From assembly GCA_947631625.1 (NCBI GenBank), contig CANRMA010000014.1:18041-82040 (forward strand): a stretch of DNA of 64,000 nucleotides, given 5' to 3'. The stretch's first letter is position 1. Each line of letters begins with the position of its first letter. This document shows, in pieces, positions 16,243 through 26,340 of this stretch. The DNA comes from an uncultured Lachnospiraceae bacterium (GTDB lineage: Bacteria > Bacillota > Clostridia > Lachnospirales > Lachnospiraceae). The translations under genes were made by a program, and so were the position numbers. The notes below the pieces were generated by a model that saw only the letters and a list, made by a program, of their open reading frames with translations, was not told where the DNA came from and did not search any database.

Positions 16243-19200
16243 ATGTCTAAAAAAGCATCTGTAAACAGACCTAAAAAATCCAACAGGAGATTAAAAAGGA
16301 GCGTGAGGCGGAGTCTTGCGGCTGTTTTAATGATAACTGCTATAGGTGTTGCCGCCATACCGGTGCCTGAGAACTATGCAGAGGATCTGGGCATGGAGGC
16401 GGATATGGAATATGACATATCCGGCGGCAAGAAAGATGTGCATGAAGATTTGGTATTTGTGGATGGTCAAGATGATCCGGAAAATAATACAATAAAACCT
16501 GCTGATGATGTGAAGCTGACGGATTCAATCGAATTAGACAGATATGTTGATAAAACTACTGAAGAACTGATAGAAGCTTTGAATGATCCTAATCCTAACA
16601 AAAAAGCTTATGCTTCTTATACAGTAACTAATGTTGACGGTTCTTATGACCTGTCATGGCAGTTTCTGTATTATACTACTAAACATGCTCAGAGTGCGGC
16701 GACCAGAGCAGTAATATGTAAATACAATAATGAATATATGGCTGATGAAGTTGAGCTTAATATGTCTCCAATTACTAAATATTATACGTTGGAAAAGGAT
16801 AAAGTGATAGAATGGTATGAGGGTACGATGGCAAGCAATATGTCATGGGATCCGACAAAGGAGATTGTATATACATATAATATGTATAATTTAAACCAGA
16901 AATTGGATGACAGTGAACAATGGTTCATAGATAATTATGATTCTAATAATTATCAAAATAAAATAACGGAGTTTGAGGCATATAAACAGGCATTGGAAGA
17001 CGAAGATACAGCTGCCGGAGCGGTAGAACCCGGGGAATATAAGGTCAAACCTTCCGAAGTGCTGTATACTATTAAAGGCATAGTAAGCCAGAATATGATT
17101 GATTGTTATAGTCATTTTGACAATACATTTATAACACATCCGGGATATAAATGGGTTGAAGTGACGGATGATCGTCTGGATAAACCGGCTCCCCCAACAG
17201 GAGAAGAAGGAAACCGACAGACTGTTTTTGTAGCGCAGCATGAGAATCAGGCTGAAATACCGGGTGAGTGTGATAAAAACGGTTTTATGATAGCTGAAGG
17301 CGGAAGGGCTGTAAATATCTGTGCCATCGGAGATAAAGCATTTAAAGGTGCAAGCAGAGTCAGAACGTTGGTTATTCCGAGCGCTATAAGTTATATAGGA
17401 GATGAAGCATTTGAGAATGCTACATTGGTAACTACCATAAATATTGGTAATGTTGAGCATCTTGGAAATAGGGCATTCAATGGTTGCAGCCATCTTGAGT
17501 CCGTAACATTTGGTATCGGGCTTAAGGAGATAGGCGCGGAGTGCTTTAAGAATACTGCGCTAAGTTCAATTGTACTTCCTGATACAGTAGCGATTATCGG
17601 AGCCGGTGCATTTGCGGGATGCCGTCAGTTGACTACAGTTGATATAAGTGCCTGCAACGGTCTTAATGCAGGTTGTGATATAAGAAAATTTGCTTTTTAT
17701 AACTGTACTGCTTTAAATGAGGTTAAAATGACCAGTCCTACCGAGATGATCGTTTCGATAGGAGAAGGTGCTTTTGCAGTATCTTCAGGTGGTAATCCCA
17801 TTGATATTAAACTGCCTGATAATGTAAAAACAATTGGCGATTATATGTTTGCAGGCCGTGCAACACTAAAGTCGGTTACATTTCCCAAACAATATGGAAC
17901 AGGCGCGGATGTGACGCTTCCGGAGAATATGTTCCATGGTTGCTCTAATCTGGAATATGTTGAATTTCCGGTTGACAGCAACAACCTTTATGTAGGAGGT
18001 TATGTAAATTTCCCAACATATGAAGACGAAGAAACGAGAGAAGAAAAAGTTAGTTTATTTACAGATGTGGTAAATCCTGATTTTTATGTAAGAGGGCCTG
18101 AGCTTAAAAATCTTACAGATGTGGCTGACCCGCGTGAGGATACTTGGTCTGCTGTCACATGGGTAAATGATTATGTTCCGTATGTATTTAAAAATTCGGT
18201 TGGAGTGGACTGTTATGAAGTTGCCATAGGTGGTTACCGATATCAGGCCAATGCCAATAATGAACTTACATCGTGTGTGCTTGTGAAAGATAACCCAACC
18301 GGAGAACTTATTATACCTAGTAAAGTCGGACAGTATGATATTAAGAGCATAGTTCCGGGATGTTTTGGAACGGAACCATATACTGATGAGGCTCAGAAAC
18401 TTAGAGACTCAATTATAACAATCAAAATAGAGGATAATTCAATATCAACTATTGCAGACGGAGTATTCCAGGGCCTTCCGGAACTCAAGAAAGTTATTAT
18501 CGGTAATTCTGTAACTGCAATAGGCAGCAATGCGTTTGCGGATTGCAAGAAACTTATAGATGTAACTTTTAATACACCTGCAAATGGATATGAGAATTTT
18601 ACTATTGGTGAAAATGCATTTAGGACCGGAAGCAGTGAACTTACTTTCCATGGCGATATAGTAAAAGGTTATGCGCCTTTTGATTGGGCCATGGCGCCTA
18701 ATAATATGATCGATGCCACGACCGGTATGAGAGTTTGCTATAAGAGCCTTACTCCTACTTATTTAACTGTGATGTATGACGCTAATACACAGATGGTCAC
18801 ATTACTTGATTATCCCAAGTATGATCAGATCGATGAGATTTTAAATGAAACTCATTCATTAGATATTGGTGATATGACATACGGCGAATGGATGGCTCAA
18901 AATTATTATAATTTGTACAGCAGCGCGGATTATGATTCATACAGAAATGCATTTGCGGAAGCATGGAAAAATGCGCCTGATAAGACAGAGGCAGAGGCCT
19001 TGTATGATTCTGAACTTTATGGACCTTGGGTAAATCCGGATTTTGTGAGAGACAGTAGCAGTTTTACTGCAAGCGCTGATGTCATTGACGTAAGCAACCG
19101 GGACGGAATTCTTGCAAAAACCGCAGACTTTTTCTTCAAACCTCTTATAGCAGAGGCTTACGCCGGTGCGCGTCCGGAAGCATTTTATACGCACTTCCCT

Positions 19201-21744
19201 TATAGCGCGGAGAAGAATGCCGATTCAGACAATGTATATTTAACTTTGACGGAAGAGGAAAGAGGTCTTATCAATGCAGTCAGAAATATAGTTGTTCCCG
19301 ATGGCGTAGATTCTATTGATGTTTACGGTTATATTAACGGTTCGGATGCCAATCGGCTGAATGCAAGTACGTATTTGACTACAAAAATAGACGAAGATGT
19401 ATACCGTATGTATACCAGTACCGCTTCGGCAGATTCTGATGATAAAGCAGACGTAGTTCCCGGACTTTTCAGCGGGGCATATAAGGATTATGCGTCGGGG
19501 TCTGATTATGAGGAATATACCAGAGGTAATGACAGAATAGAGTCTGTTACGTTAAACAGCGTTAAATCCCTGCCGGATCATGCTTTTGACAGCTGCGAGA
19601 AACTGAATACGGTTATAATAGGGGCGGATTGTGATGATATCGGAACAGTTCCCTTTAGAGGCTGCGCTAATTTAACGAATGTGAACTTTAACGGCAATCC
19701 TAAGTATATGGCTGAAAACGGAATTATTTATTCCAGAGATACGGCTTCCAATGTAGGTGATGAGAGCAATTATGATGGTACCTATACTATTGAAGAATGC
19801 CTGTATGCAAGGGGCAAGAGCGGCGGCGTAGGCACTACGACCGTGCCGGACGCATCATATAACGGAGGATCCGAGTCCGTCACCATAGGTAAAGTGCATG
19901 CGATCAGAGAAAGCGCATTTGAGGAATGTGCTAACGTTAATAATATATACTTAAATGATGCTCTTAATCTTACGGAGATTCCGTTAGACTGCTTCAGGAA
20001 CTGCAGCAGCCTTAACAGGATATGGCTGCCGAGAACGGTAAATAATATCGAAGAAGGCGCTTTTGCATATGATAATAATCTGACTGAGCTCAGGATTCCC
20101 GGCAAAGAGGTATTTATTTCCGCAAGGGCATTTGTAAATGCTAAGGATTCAGGCAAAACAGTAAATACTACCGTATATACATATGAAGATTCTTCAGCCA
20201 GAAGATATGCTGACAAATATGGAAATGATTATCTTCTTGAGTATGCGGAGATACCTGCAGAATGGACTGTAGTTTTCCTTGATCCTGACGGAGCTCAGTT
20301 GGGCGATACTATATATAAGGAAGACGGAAGTTACCTGCAGCAGGATGAGATCCCTGCCGCGCCTGAAAAGGAAGGTTGGGTATTCCAGAAGTGGCTTGGA
20401 ACAAATCAGGCTGAAGTAACGCAGCCCATCACTTCAGATGTAGTATTTATAGCTCAGGGATATTCATCTAACGGAATGGTGGACGGAGTTCATTATACGG
20501 TTGATTTCTATGATCAGTTGGACGGTACTCTGATAGGAAATACGCAGTATGTATTACCGGGTGATGCGGCTATAGCTCCTCAGGCTCCTGCTCATGACGG
20601 ATATACATTTGTTCAGTGGAGCAGTGAGGAATACTTAAATGTTCAGAGAAACTTAACGATTTTGGCTATGTATAGCGGTTCCGGCACAGGTAACGGCAAC
20701 GGAGACGGCGGCGGTAATGGCAATGGAAACGGCAACGGTAATGGCAACGGAAATGGCAACGGCAGTGGCAATGGCAGTGGCAATGGTAACGGAAGCGCGG
20801 GCTCGACAACAGTTTCAGCTTCTTCAACCACAACATCCGTAACTTCTTCTTCGACTGCTACCGGAAAGTATACGGTAACGGTTATAAACGGAAGCGGAAG
20901 CGGTACTTATGATGTGGGTTCGACCGTAATAATCGCTGCAAACACTCCGGCCTCAGGCAAGGTATTCAGTAAGTGGACCACTGATTCTGCAGGTGTAACA
21001 TTGGCAAGTGTCAGCATGAGTGCGACTACGTTTGTGATGCCTGCAAGTAATGTGACCGTAACAGCTAATTATATAGACGGAACGGGCGTAAACACAGTCG
21101 GCGGCACCGTAAATAATACCATTACCGGTAACAGAACGACCGGAACTACCGCAAGTAATAATGACGGTAATACAAGAGTTGACATAACTAAACCCGGTAT
21201 TTCCAATAAAGATCTTGCCACAGCCAATGTAAACGGTTCTCCGGATAACTTTGTAGTTAAGATATCCGAAACGAACGAAGCTACGCAGGCGGTAATAAAT
21301 GCATTGACCAATAAATACGGCGATATGGGAAGTATTTTATATTATGCCATGGATATAAGCCTGTATGATTCAACGGGTACCGTAAAGATCACGGATACTA
21401 CCGGCCTGTCGGTTGACATAACTATTCCGATCCCTGATGCGCTGACAGTCTTTGGCGGTAATAATATGGCCGGAGCAGTAGTTGCAGGTGATCAGTTGGA
21501 AGACTTGAACGAGAGATTTACAACAATTAACGGTGTGCCGTGTATAAGCTTTACGGCTACGCATTTTTCACCGTATACGGTTTATGTGGATACTCAGAAC
21601 CTGTCGGAAGGTATGTTGGATGTGACTCCTAAGACGGGAGATCCGATACATCCGAAGTGGTTTTTGTCGATCGGTCTTGCATGTTTATCTGTCATTCTTT
21701 TCATGAAGAAAGACAAGAAACCGGTTAAAGTAAAGGCGGCATAG
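16243..21744 (+). CDS. large LRR_5 (BspA-like) cell-wall surface protein
   Basis: 1833 aa exported protein. A basic start (KKSNRRLKRSVRRSL) and hydrophobic core at about 28-42 form the signal peptide. BspA-type LRR_5 repeats (IGDKAFKG..LVIPSAISYIGDEAFE) fill about 360-600, with more around 750-800 and 1090-1300. Then come InlB B-repeat-like modules (residues about 1350-1480), a Gly/Asn linker, a divergent InlB repeat, a conserved C-terminal domain (ITIPIPD..THFSPYTVY) shared with the next protein, and the sorting signal TPKTG at 1795-1799, a hydrophobic span and a Lys-rich tail. Such proteins mediate adhesion or binding of host or bacterial partners. GAAGGAGAG 6 nt before ATG 16243 decides the start over an ATG at 16213. 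Likely anchored by the neighbouring sortase B. Confidence 0.9.
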   Translation: MSKKASVNRPKKSNRRLKRSVRRSLAAVLMITAIGVAAIPVPENYAEDLGMEADMEYDISGGKKDVHEDLVFVDGQDDPENNTIKPADDVKLTDSIELDRYVDKTTEELIEALNDPNPNKKAYASYTVTNVDGSYDLSWQFLYYTTKHAQSAATRAVICKYNNEYMADEVELNMSPITKYYTLEKDKVIEWYEGTMASNMSWDPTKEIVYTYNMYNLNQKLDDSEQWFIDNYDSNNYQNKITEFEAYKQALEDEDTAAGAVEPGEYKVKPSEVLYTIKGIVSQNMIDCYSHFDNTFITHPGYKWVEVTDDRLDKPAPPTGEEGNRQTVFVAQHENQAEIPGECDKNGFMIAEGGRAVNICAIGDKAFKGASRVRTLVIPSAISYIGDEAFENATLVTTINIGNVEHLGNRAFNGCSHLESVTFGIGLKEIGAECFKNTALSSIVLPDTVAIIGAGAFAGCRQLTTVDISACNGLNAGCDIRKFAFYNCTALNEVKMTSPTEMIVSIGEGAFAVSSGGNPIDIKLPDNVKTIGDYMFAGRATLKSVTFPKQYGTGADVTLPENMFHGCSNLEYVEFPVDSNNLYVGGYVNFPTYEDEETREEKVSLFTDVVNPDFYVRGPELKNLTDVADPREDTWSAVTWVNDYVPYVFKNSVGVDCYEVAIGGYRYQANANNELTSCVLVKDNPTGELIIPSKVGQYDIKSIVPGCFGTEPYTDEAQKLRDSIITIKIEDNSISTIADGVFQGLPELKKVIIGNSVTAIGSNAFADCKKLIDVTFNTPANGYENFTIGENAFRTGSSELTFHGDIVKGYAPFDWAMAPNNMIDATTGMRVCYKSLTPTYLTVMYDANTQMVTLLDYPKYDQIDEILNETHSLDIGDMTYGEWMAQNYYNLYSSADYDSYRNAFAEAWKNAPDKTEAEALYDSELYGPWVNPDFVRDSSSFTASADVIDVSNRDGILAKTADFFFKPLIAEAYAGARPEAFYTHFPYSAEKNADSDNVYLTLTEEERGLINAVRNIVVPDGVDSIDVYGYINGSDANRLNASTYLTTKIDEDVYRMYTSTASADSDDKADVVPGLFSGAYKDYASGSDYEEYTRGNDRIESVTLNSVKSLPDHAFDSCEKLNTVIIGADCDDIGTVPFRGCANLTNVNFNGNPKYMAENGIIYSRDTASNVGDESNYDGTYTIEECLYARGKSGGVGTTTVPDASYNGGSESVTIGKVHAIRESAFEECANVNNIYLNDALNLTEIPLDCFRNCSSLNRIWLPRTVNNIEEGAFAYDNNLTELRIPGKEVFISARAFVNAKDSGKTVNTTVYTYEDSSARRYADKYGNDYLLEYAEIPAEWTVVFLDPDGAQLGDTIYKEDGSYLQQDEIPAAPEKEGWVFQKWLGTNQAEVTQPITSDVVFIAQGYSSNGMVDGVHYTVDFYDQLDGTLIGNTQYVLPGDAAIAPQAPAHDGYTFVQWSSEEYLNVQRNLTILAMYSGSGTGNGNGDGGGNGNGNGNGNGNGNGNGSGNGSGNGNGSAGSTTVSASSTTTSVTSSSTATGKYTVTVINGSGSGTYDVGSTVIIAANTPASGKVFSKWTTDSAGVTLASVSMSATTFVMPASNVTVTANYIDGTGVNTVGGTVNNTITGNRTTGTTASNNDGNTRVDITKPGISNKDLATANVNGSPDNFVVKISETNEATQAVINALTNKYGDMGSILYYAMDISLYDSTGTVKITDTTGLSVDITIPIPDALTVFGGNNMAGAVVAGDQLEDLNERFTTINGVPCISFTATHFSPYTVYVDTQNLSEGMLDVTPKTGDPIHPKWFLSIGLACLSVILFMKKDKKPVKVKAA
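20690..20796 (+). repeat. Gly-Asn coding repeat
   Basis: Degenerate 6-bp repeat GGNAA(C/T) coding for alternating Gly and Asn (with some Ser and Asp). It forms the flexible linker between the InlB-like parts of the surface protein. Such runs change length easily by slippage. Confidence 0.85.
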
Positions 21745-21771
21745 TTTTTTATACTTCCTTGGGAGATGCCT

Positions 21772-24528
21772 ATGGGAAAGAAGATCAGAAAAGCGGTCGG
21801 CGCGGTCTTAATGGCTCTTGCGATCGCGATTACACAGATTCCTGTATCAGATGTGGAGGCGGTTGATACCGCTTCCGGATCTGATTTCCAGATGGATGGA
21901 ACTACATTGGTAAAATATAAAGGCACGTCTTCGGACGTGTCTATTGGTGATTCCGTAAAATATATAGAAGCGGAAGCTTTTGCGGACAATGATAATATTA
22001 AAAGGATATCTTTTGGCAAAGAGCTTATCGGCATAGGCGAGGGCGCTTTTAAAGGCTGCAATAATCTTACCACGGTAAGTATGCCTGATTCGGTTGAATA
22101 TATAGATAATGCTGCATTTGCGGATTGTCCGTCGCTTACCGATGTGAGGATAGGCACAGGTCTTGAATCGCTTGGAAACGGTGTTTTTGCCGGAGATATT
22201 AATTTGCAGACGGTAAAAATAAGCAGCGGTAATCCTGAACTGACCTGCATAGACGGGGCAATATACAGTAAAGAGGACAATGATGTCCTTTATGCCGTGC
22301 TTTCCGGAAGAAATTCCACGGTATATGACATGCCTATGTCAGTAAAAGAGATAAGACCGTATGCATTCTGGGGTGACAGGCTTCTTAAAGAAGTGAATAT
22401 AAGCGGCAATGCAGGGGAAATATCGGCTTATGCCTTTTCCAACTGCCGCAGCCTGAGATATGTTAATATACCCTATTCGGTAACTAAGATAAATCTCAAA
22501 GCTTTTGAAAATTGCGTTAGCCTTCGTAAGATCACGATCCCTATATCCGTAAGCTCGATCCACAGTACGGCTTTTGACGGCTGCACCAGATTGACGATTG
22601 ATGCGGTTGACGGCAGTACGGCGAAGGAATTCGCGGACAGTCTTGTGCTTGAGGATATAAATGTATCGGAGTATGAGGATACGTCGATAGATACAATAAC
22701 AGATGTTATTGAAGAGGTGAATGACGCCAAAAACGAAGATACCGTAGACGGCATAGATAATTATTATAATGAAGTTACTCATATGAGCCCATTGGAAGAT
22801 GATGATGATGAAACGGTAAAGGGCAGGTCTAAGATAATAGGCAGTCAGGCATTTGTATTCGTGGATAACGCGAGCGCAACCGTTAATTCCGGGGCAGATA
22901 CGCCTAATGTCATAGATGGCGTTACTTATGGTGAGACCGGAGAGACGATCGCAAGCATTTCGGGAAATAATGACGTTAAGGGAGGCTCTTTCCCTAAGTA
23001 TACCATCGTAGATGATAAGATAATTGCGCAACAGGCGTATTATAATGATGAACGTACCGATATTGAGATACCCGGTACTATAACGGAAATCTCTGATTTT
23101 GCGTTTGCAAGGTCGGCAGTGGAGTCTGCGATACTTCCGGAAGGGCTTGAAGAGATTGGTTATGCGGCCTTTTATCACTGCAATTCATTGACTAATGTAG
23201 TCATTCCGGCTTCCGTTAAAGAGATCGGTCCATATGCGTTTGATAAGACTCCCTGGCTTTCTGACTGGAAGCAGAGCGGCACGGAAGATTTCCTGATCGT
23301 GGGAGACGGTATCTTACTGGCTTATCGCGGCGCGGGCGGTGGAAGCGGCGCGGATGATGGCGTAACCGGCATGGGTGGTACGGTTGCGATTCCTGATGGA
23401 GTCAGGTCCATAGGCGCCGGCGCATTTTCGGGGCATGGCGATATTGTTAAGGTTGTGATTCCGGCTTCTGTAGAAATAATAGGAGAAGGCGCGTTTGAAG
23501 ATTGTTCTTCGCTTGCGGAAATTGAAGGCGGAGATGGTATTAAGGAGATAAGGGACAGGGCTTTTGCAGGCTGCGCCTTAAGCGATATAAAGATTCCAGC
23601 TTCTGTAGAAAAAATAGGCTTAAGGGCGTTTGACGAATCTGATTCCGTTAAAAATTCATTAACCGGAAAAGTGGTTTTTGAAGGCAGTTCTCTCCCGGAG
23701 ATATCATACTGTGCTTCTTCGGGGAAATTGTATAATGATGGATACAGGGGGCTTGTTTTTAACGGCGTAAGCACTGCCGTTGTGCCAAAGAATACAGGCA
23801 GCATGGACGGGACTGTTTTGGATGATAAGTTGTATGGTTTCAGAGGCAATGTGGAATCTGCGGACGGAAGTCATATAGCGACCGTATCGGATACGGATGA
23901 TTCAGGAAATATAAGCGGCGTAGCCGTGAATATCAGTAGTGATTCGATATCTGATGGCGCTGCATATGCCAATATAGACGGAGCGGAAAAAGGTTATATG
24001 CTTAATATCGCGGATAGCGACGAGGCAGGGAGTCTTATTTTAAATGCGTATAGGAAACTGTATGGAAACAATACTCCTGCAAATATAAAAGCGTATGATA
24101 TAACTTTATATGAGGCAGATACAATGATACCGATAACATCTTTAGGCAAGCAGAGTATGGAGATCAGTATTCCGATACCGGACGGCATAACACAGGATGA
24201 TCTGCATGTGGTATGTCTGGATAAGGACGGGCAGCTTGAGGAAGTTGATGCCCGGATCGCGACCGTGGACGGTTTTGACTGTCTTACATTTAAAGCAAGT
24301 CATTTTTCGCCATACGGTGTATATAATTATGGGTCGGGAGCTGCAGGAGGCAATTCGGTTACGGTTTCAAACGGCAAGGCAGTATTTACGAGTCTGTCGT
24401 CCGATAAAGACGATTCTCCGGATACCGGTGATAACAGTATCCATCCTAAGTGGTTTTTGGGAGCCGGACTTTTGTTTACAGGTCTTGCATTGTTTTTCTA
24501 TCGGGGCAGAAGACGTATTAAATTATAG
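21772..24528 (+). CDS. second LRR_5 surface protein with sortase signal
   Basis: 918 aa exported protein: signal peptide (KKIRKAVGAVLMALAIAIT), LRR_5 repeats at about 35-290 (IGEGAFKGCNNLTTVSMPDS type) and again at 400-630, an acidic spacer (MSPLEDDDDE), the shared C-terminal domain (ISIPIPD..SHFSPYGVY) and the signal SPDTG at 882-886, followed by the IHPKWFL segment also found in the first protein and a basic tail. It is 27 nt behind that gene, so one operon and the same sortase are likely. GGGAG stands 6 nt before ATG 21772; an ATG two codons earlier overlaps the ribosome binding site. Confidence 0.9.
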   Translation: MGKKIRKAVGAVLMALAIAITQIPVSDVEAVDTASGSDFQMDGTTLVKYKGTSSDVSIGDSVKYIEAEAFADNDNIKRISFGKELIGIGEGAFKGCNNLTTVSMPDSVEYIDNAAFADCPSLTDVRIGTGLESLGNGVFAGDINLQTVKISSGNPELTCIDGAIYSKEDNDVLYAVLSGRNSTVYDMPMSVKEIRPYAFWGDRLLKEVNISGNAGEISAYAFSNCRSLRYVNIPYSVTKINLKAFENCVSLRKITIPISVSSIHSTAFDGCTRLTIDAVDGSTAKEFADSLVLEDINVSEYEDTSIDTITDVIEEVNDAKNEDTVDGIDNYYNEVTHMSPLEDDDDETVKGRSKIIGSQAFVFVDNASATVNSGADTPNVIDGVTYGETGETIASISGNNDVKGGSFPKYTIVDDKIIAQQAYYNDERTDIEIPGTITEISDFAFARSAVESAILPEGLEEIGYAAFYHCNSLTNVVIPASVKEIGPYAFDKTPWLSDWKQSGTEDFLIVGDGILLAYRGAGGGSGADDGVTGMGGTVAIPDGVRSIGAGAFSGHGDIVKVVIPASVEIIGEGAFEDCSSLAEIEGGDGIKEIRDRAFAGCALSDIKIPASVEKIGLRAFDESDSVKNSLTGKVVFEGSSLPEISYCASSGKLYNDGYRGLVFNGVSTAVVPKNTGSMDGTVLDDKLYGFRGNVESADGSHIATVSDTDDSGNISGVAVNISSDSISDGAAYANIDGAEKGYMLNIADSDEAGSLILNAYRKLYGNNTPANIKAYDITLYEADTMIPITSLGKQSMEISIPIPDGITQDDLHVVCLDKDGQLEEVDARIATVDGFDCLTFKASHFSPYGVYNYGSGAAGGNSVTVSNGKAVFTSLSSDKDDSPDTGDNSIHPKWFLGAGLLFTGLALFFYRGRRRIKL

Positions 24529-24547
24529 AATAAATAGCACAAAATAA

Positions 24548-24587
24548 AACTCCCGGCATAAGATTAAGTAAAAAGCCGGGAGTTTTT
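24548..24587 (+). terminator. intrinsic terminator of the surface-protein operon; arm doubles as ribosome binding site
   Basis: AACTCCCGGC (24548-24557) pairs with GCCGGGAGTT (24575-24584), loop 17 nt, then Ts. The GGGAG inside the right arm (24578-24582) is placed 6 nt before the ATG of the protease gene, so the same sequence would be both terminator and ribosome binding site. Confidence 0.85.
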
Positions 24588-24588
24588 A

Positions 24589-25479
24589 ATGTATCGCGTC
24601 AGAAATCAGTTGGGCTGCAGCGATGCGCTTCAACAGTCCTGTATGGGTGAGCCTGTAACTGTCGCAGTGTTGGATACAGGGATTTCCCCACATCCGGACT
24701 TGTCGGGGCGTATAATCGCATTTCAGGATTTTGTTAATTATAGAGACCGGATTTATGATGACAGCGGACATGGAACGCATGTCGCCGGCTGTATAGGCGG
24801 CAATGGTTATATGTCTAGAGGTAAATACAAAGGCATAGCGCCAAGATGCCTGTTATGCGTAGGTAAAATACTGGATAATAACGGTGACGGATCGATCGAG
24901 GCCATGAGCAAAGGTCTGTTGTGGGTTATTAATAATCGTCTGCATTATCATATCAGAATCTTAAATATATCAGTCGGTATAGGTGAATCCGGAGAAAAGA
25001 AAAAATTTAATGAATTGATCGGACTTATAGAAGCCATATGGGACTCAGGCATTGTCGTCGTGTGCGCGGCAGGAAACTCAGGACCGCAGGATGCTACAAT
25101 ATCGCCGCTTGGAAGCAGTGCCAAAGTTATCACTGTCGGCTGCCATGAAGGCGGGTATTTTGGAAATCGAAAAGATTTGTGTGAAAATTTTTCAGGAAGA
25201 GGCGACAGGTCTGTGTATGTCCGCAAACCCGATATAGTTGCGCCGGGAACAGATATCAGATCCTGTAACAGCAGGGCGAATAACTATGTTATAAAAAGCG
25301 GCACTTCCATGGCGACGCCTATCGTTTCAGGGGCGGTAGCATTGCTTTTACAGAAATATCCGTACCTTAATAATGAGCAGGTAAAAAGAAAGTTGATATA
25401 TACTGCAAGGGATATGGGTGATGATTGGAATAAACAGGGTTGGGGAATGTTGGATATAAGAAGACTGTTGACGGAATAA
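24589..25479 (+). CDS. subtilisin-like serine protease (S8), intracellular type
   Basis: 296 aa S8 protease with the full triad Asp29 (VLDTGIS), His61 (SGHGTHVAG) and Ser240 (SGTSMATP), and oxyanion Asn in AAGNSGP. There is no signal peptide and hardly any prodomain; the catalytic domain starts at about residue 22, as in AprX-like or intracellular proteases. A cytoplasmic quality-control or regulatory role is thus likelier than secretion, unless export is non-classical. The ATG follows directly on the T-tract of the terminator; see that entry for the shared ribosome binding site. Confidence 0.88.
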   Translation: MYRVRNQLGCSDALQQSCMGEPVTVAVLDTGISPHPDLSGRIIAFQDFVNYRDRIYDDSGHGTHVAGCIGGNGYMSRGKYKGIAPRCLLCVGKILDNNGDGSIEAMSKGLLWVINNRLHYHIRILNISVGIGESGEKKKFNELIGLIEAIWDSGIVVVCAAGNSGPQDATISPLGSSAKVITVGCHEGGYFGNRKDLCENFSGRGDRSVYVRKPDIVAPGTDIRSCNSRANNYVIKSGTSMATPIVSGAVALLLQKYPYLNNEQVKRKLIYTARDMGDDWNKQGWGMLDIRRLLTE

Positions 25480-25543
25480 CGTTTATGTATATTCTATGCG
25501 ATGACACATTCTAAATGCGACCATAAAAATTTTTCCAATCATA

Positions 25544-25572
25544 TTGACATAAATAGAAGGATTGTATACAAT
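25544..25572 (+). promoter_or_regulatory. promoter with FadR/GntR-type palindrome
   Basis: TTGACA (25544-25549) and TACAAT (25567-25572) are 17 nt apart. The -10 lies inside the perfect palindrome ATTGTATACAAT (25561-25572), whose GT-AT-AC centre fits the general GT..AC operator pattern of the FadR/GntR family. Autorepression by the GntR gene just downstream is inferred. Confidence 0.65.
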
Positions 25573-25611
25573 TATACCGATGGTTGTTATATTTTACAGG
25601 ATGTGGTGAAA

Positions 25612-26340
25612 ATGACTAATTATGATAATAGATTTGCGACAAGCGATCAGTATTCGCTGCGCGGCAGAGTATTCCGGAAGATCAGGGAAGACATTCTGAG
25701 CGGTAAGTACAAGGAGCATGAGGAACTTAAGGAAGTTGCCATTGGAGAAGAGTTGGGAGTTAGCCGGACTCCTGTGAGGGAGGCTTTCAGACAGCTTGAA
25801 CTGGAAGGCCTTATTCAGATCATTCCTAATAAGGGAGCTTATGTGACGGGAATTACCGCTAAGGATGTCAAAGACATATATATGATCCGTTCGCTTTTGG
25901 AAGGGTTGTGCGCGCGGATGGCAACCGATAAGATTACCAAAGAACAGCTTGAGGAAATGGAAGAGAATATTTATCTTGCGCAGTTTCATGCAGATAAGGG
26001 GCATATGGATCAGATGGCGGAGTTGGATAATCGTTTTCATGATATTTTATATGAAGCCTGTGATTCCAAAATGCTTGAACATCTGCTTAAGGACTTCCAT
26101 CAGTATGTGCTCAGGGTCAGACAGAAGACGCTTTCAAATAATTCGCGCGGACGGGCCTCCAATAACGAGCACAGACAGATAATGGAAGCGATTAAGGCCA
26201 AAGACGCCGCCAAAGCAGAAGAACTTGCCAACAGGCATATGATAAATGCTTATGACAATATGGTAAAAAACGGTCTGTATGAAATATACGGAGACGAGCT
26301 TAATGAGGAGGACAACAATAAATGGAAAGAATTAAAATGA
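25612..26340 (+). CDS. GntR family regulator, FadR/FCD type
   Basis: 242 aa one-component regulator. N-terminal winged helix (about 20-85) includes the family signature [23 protein letters not shown]; the C-terminal all-helical FCD ligand domain spans about 95-215 with metal-type ligands Asp/His in [10 protein letters not shown] and the HRQI and ANRHM histidines. FCD proteins sense carboxylic acids; since the next gene, icd, overlaps by 19 nt, a citrate-cycle acid is a plausible effector (inference). An ORF extends upstream to 25501, but that part contains the promoter; ATG 25612 is preferred. Confidence 0.85.
   Translation: MTNYDNRFATSDQYSLRGRVFRKIREDILSGKYKEHEELKEVAIGEELGVSRTPVREAFRQLELEGLIQIIPNKGAYVTGITAKDVKDIYMIRSLLEGLCARMATDKITKEQLEEMEENIYLAQFHADKGHMDQMAELDNRFHDILYEACDSKMLEHLLKDFHQYVLRVRQKTLSNNSRGRASNNEHRQIMEAIKAKDAAKAEELANRHMINAYDNMVKNGLYEIYGDELNEEDNNKWKELK

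Noticed and set aside
20643..20831. Pro/Leu-rich minus-strand frame
   Set aside because: It is the antisense of the Gly-Asn coding repeat.
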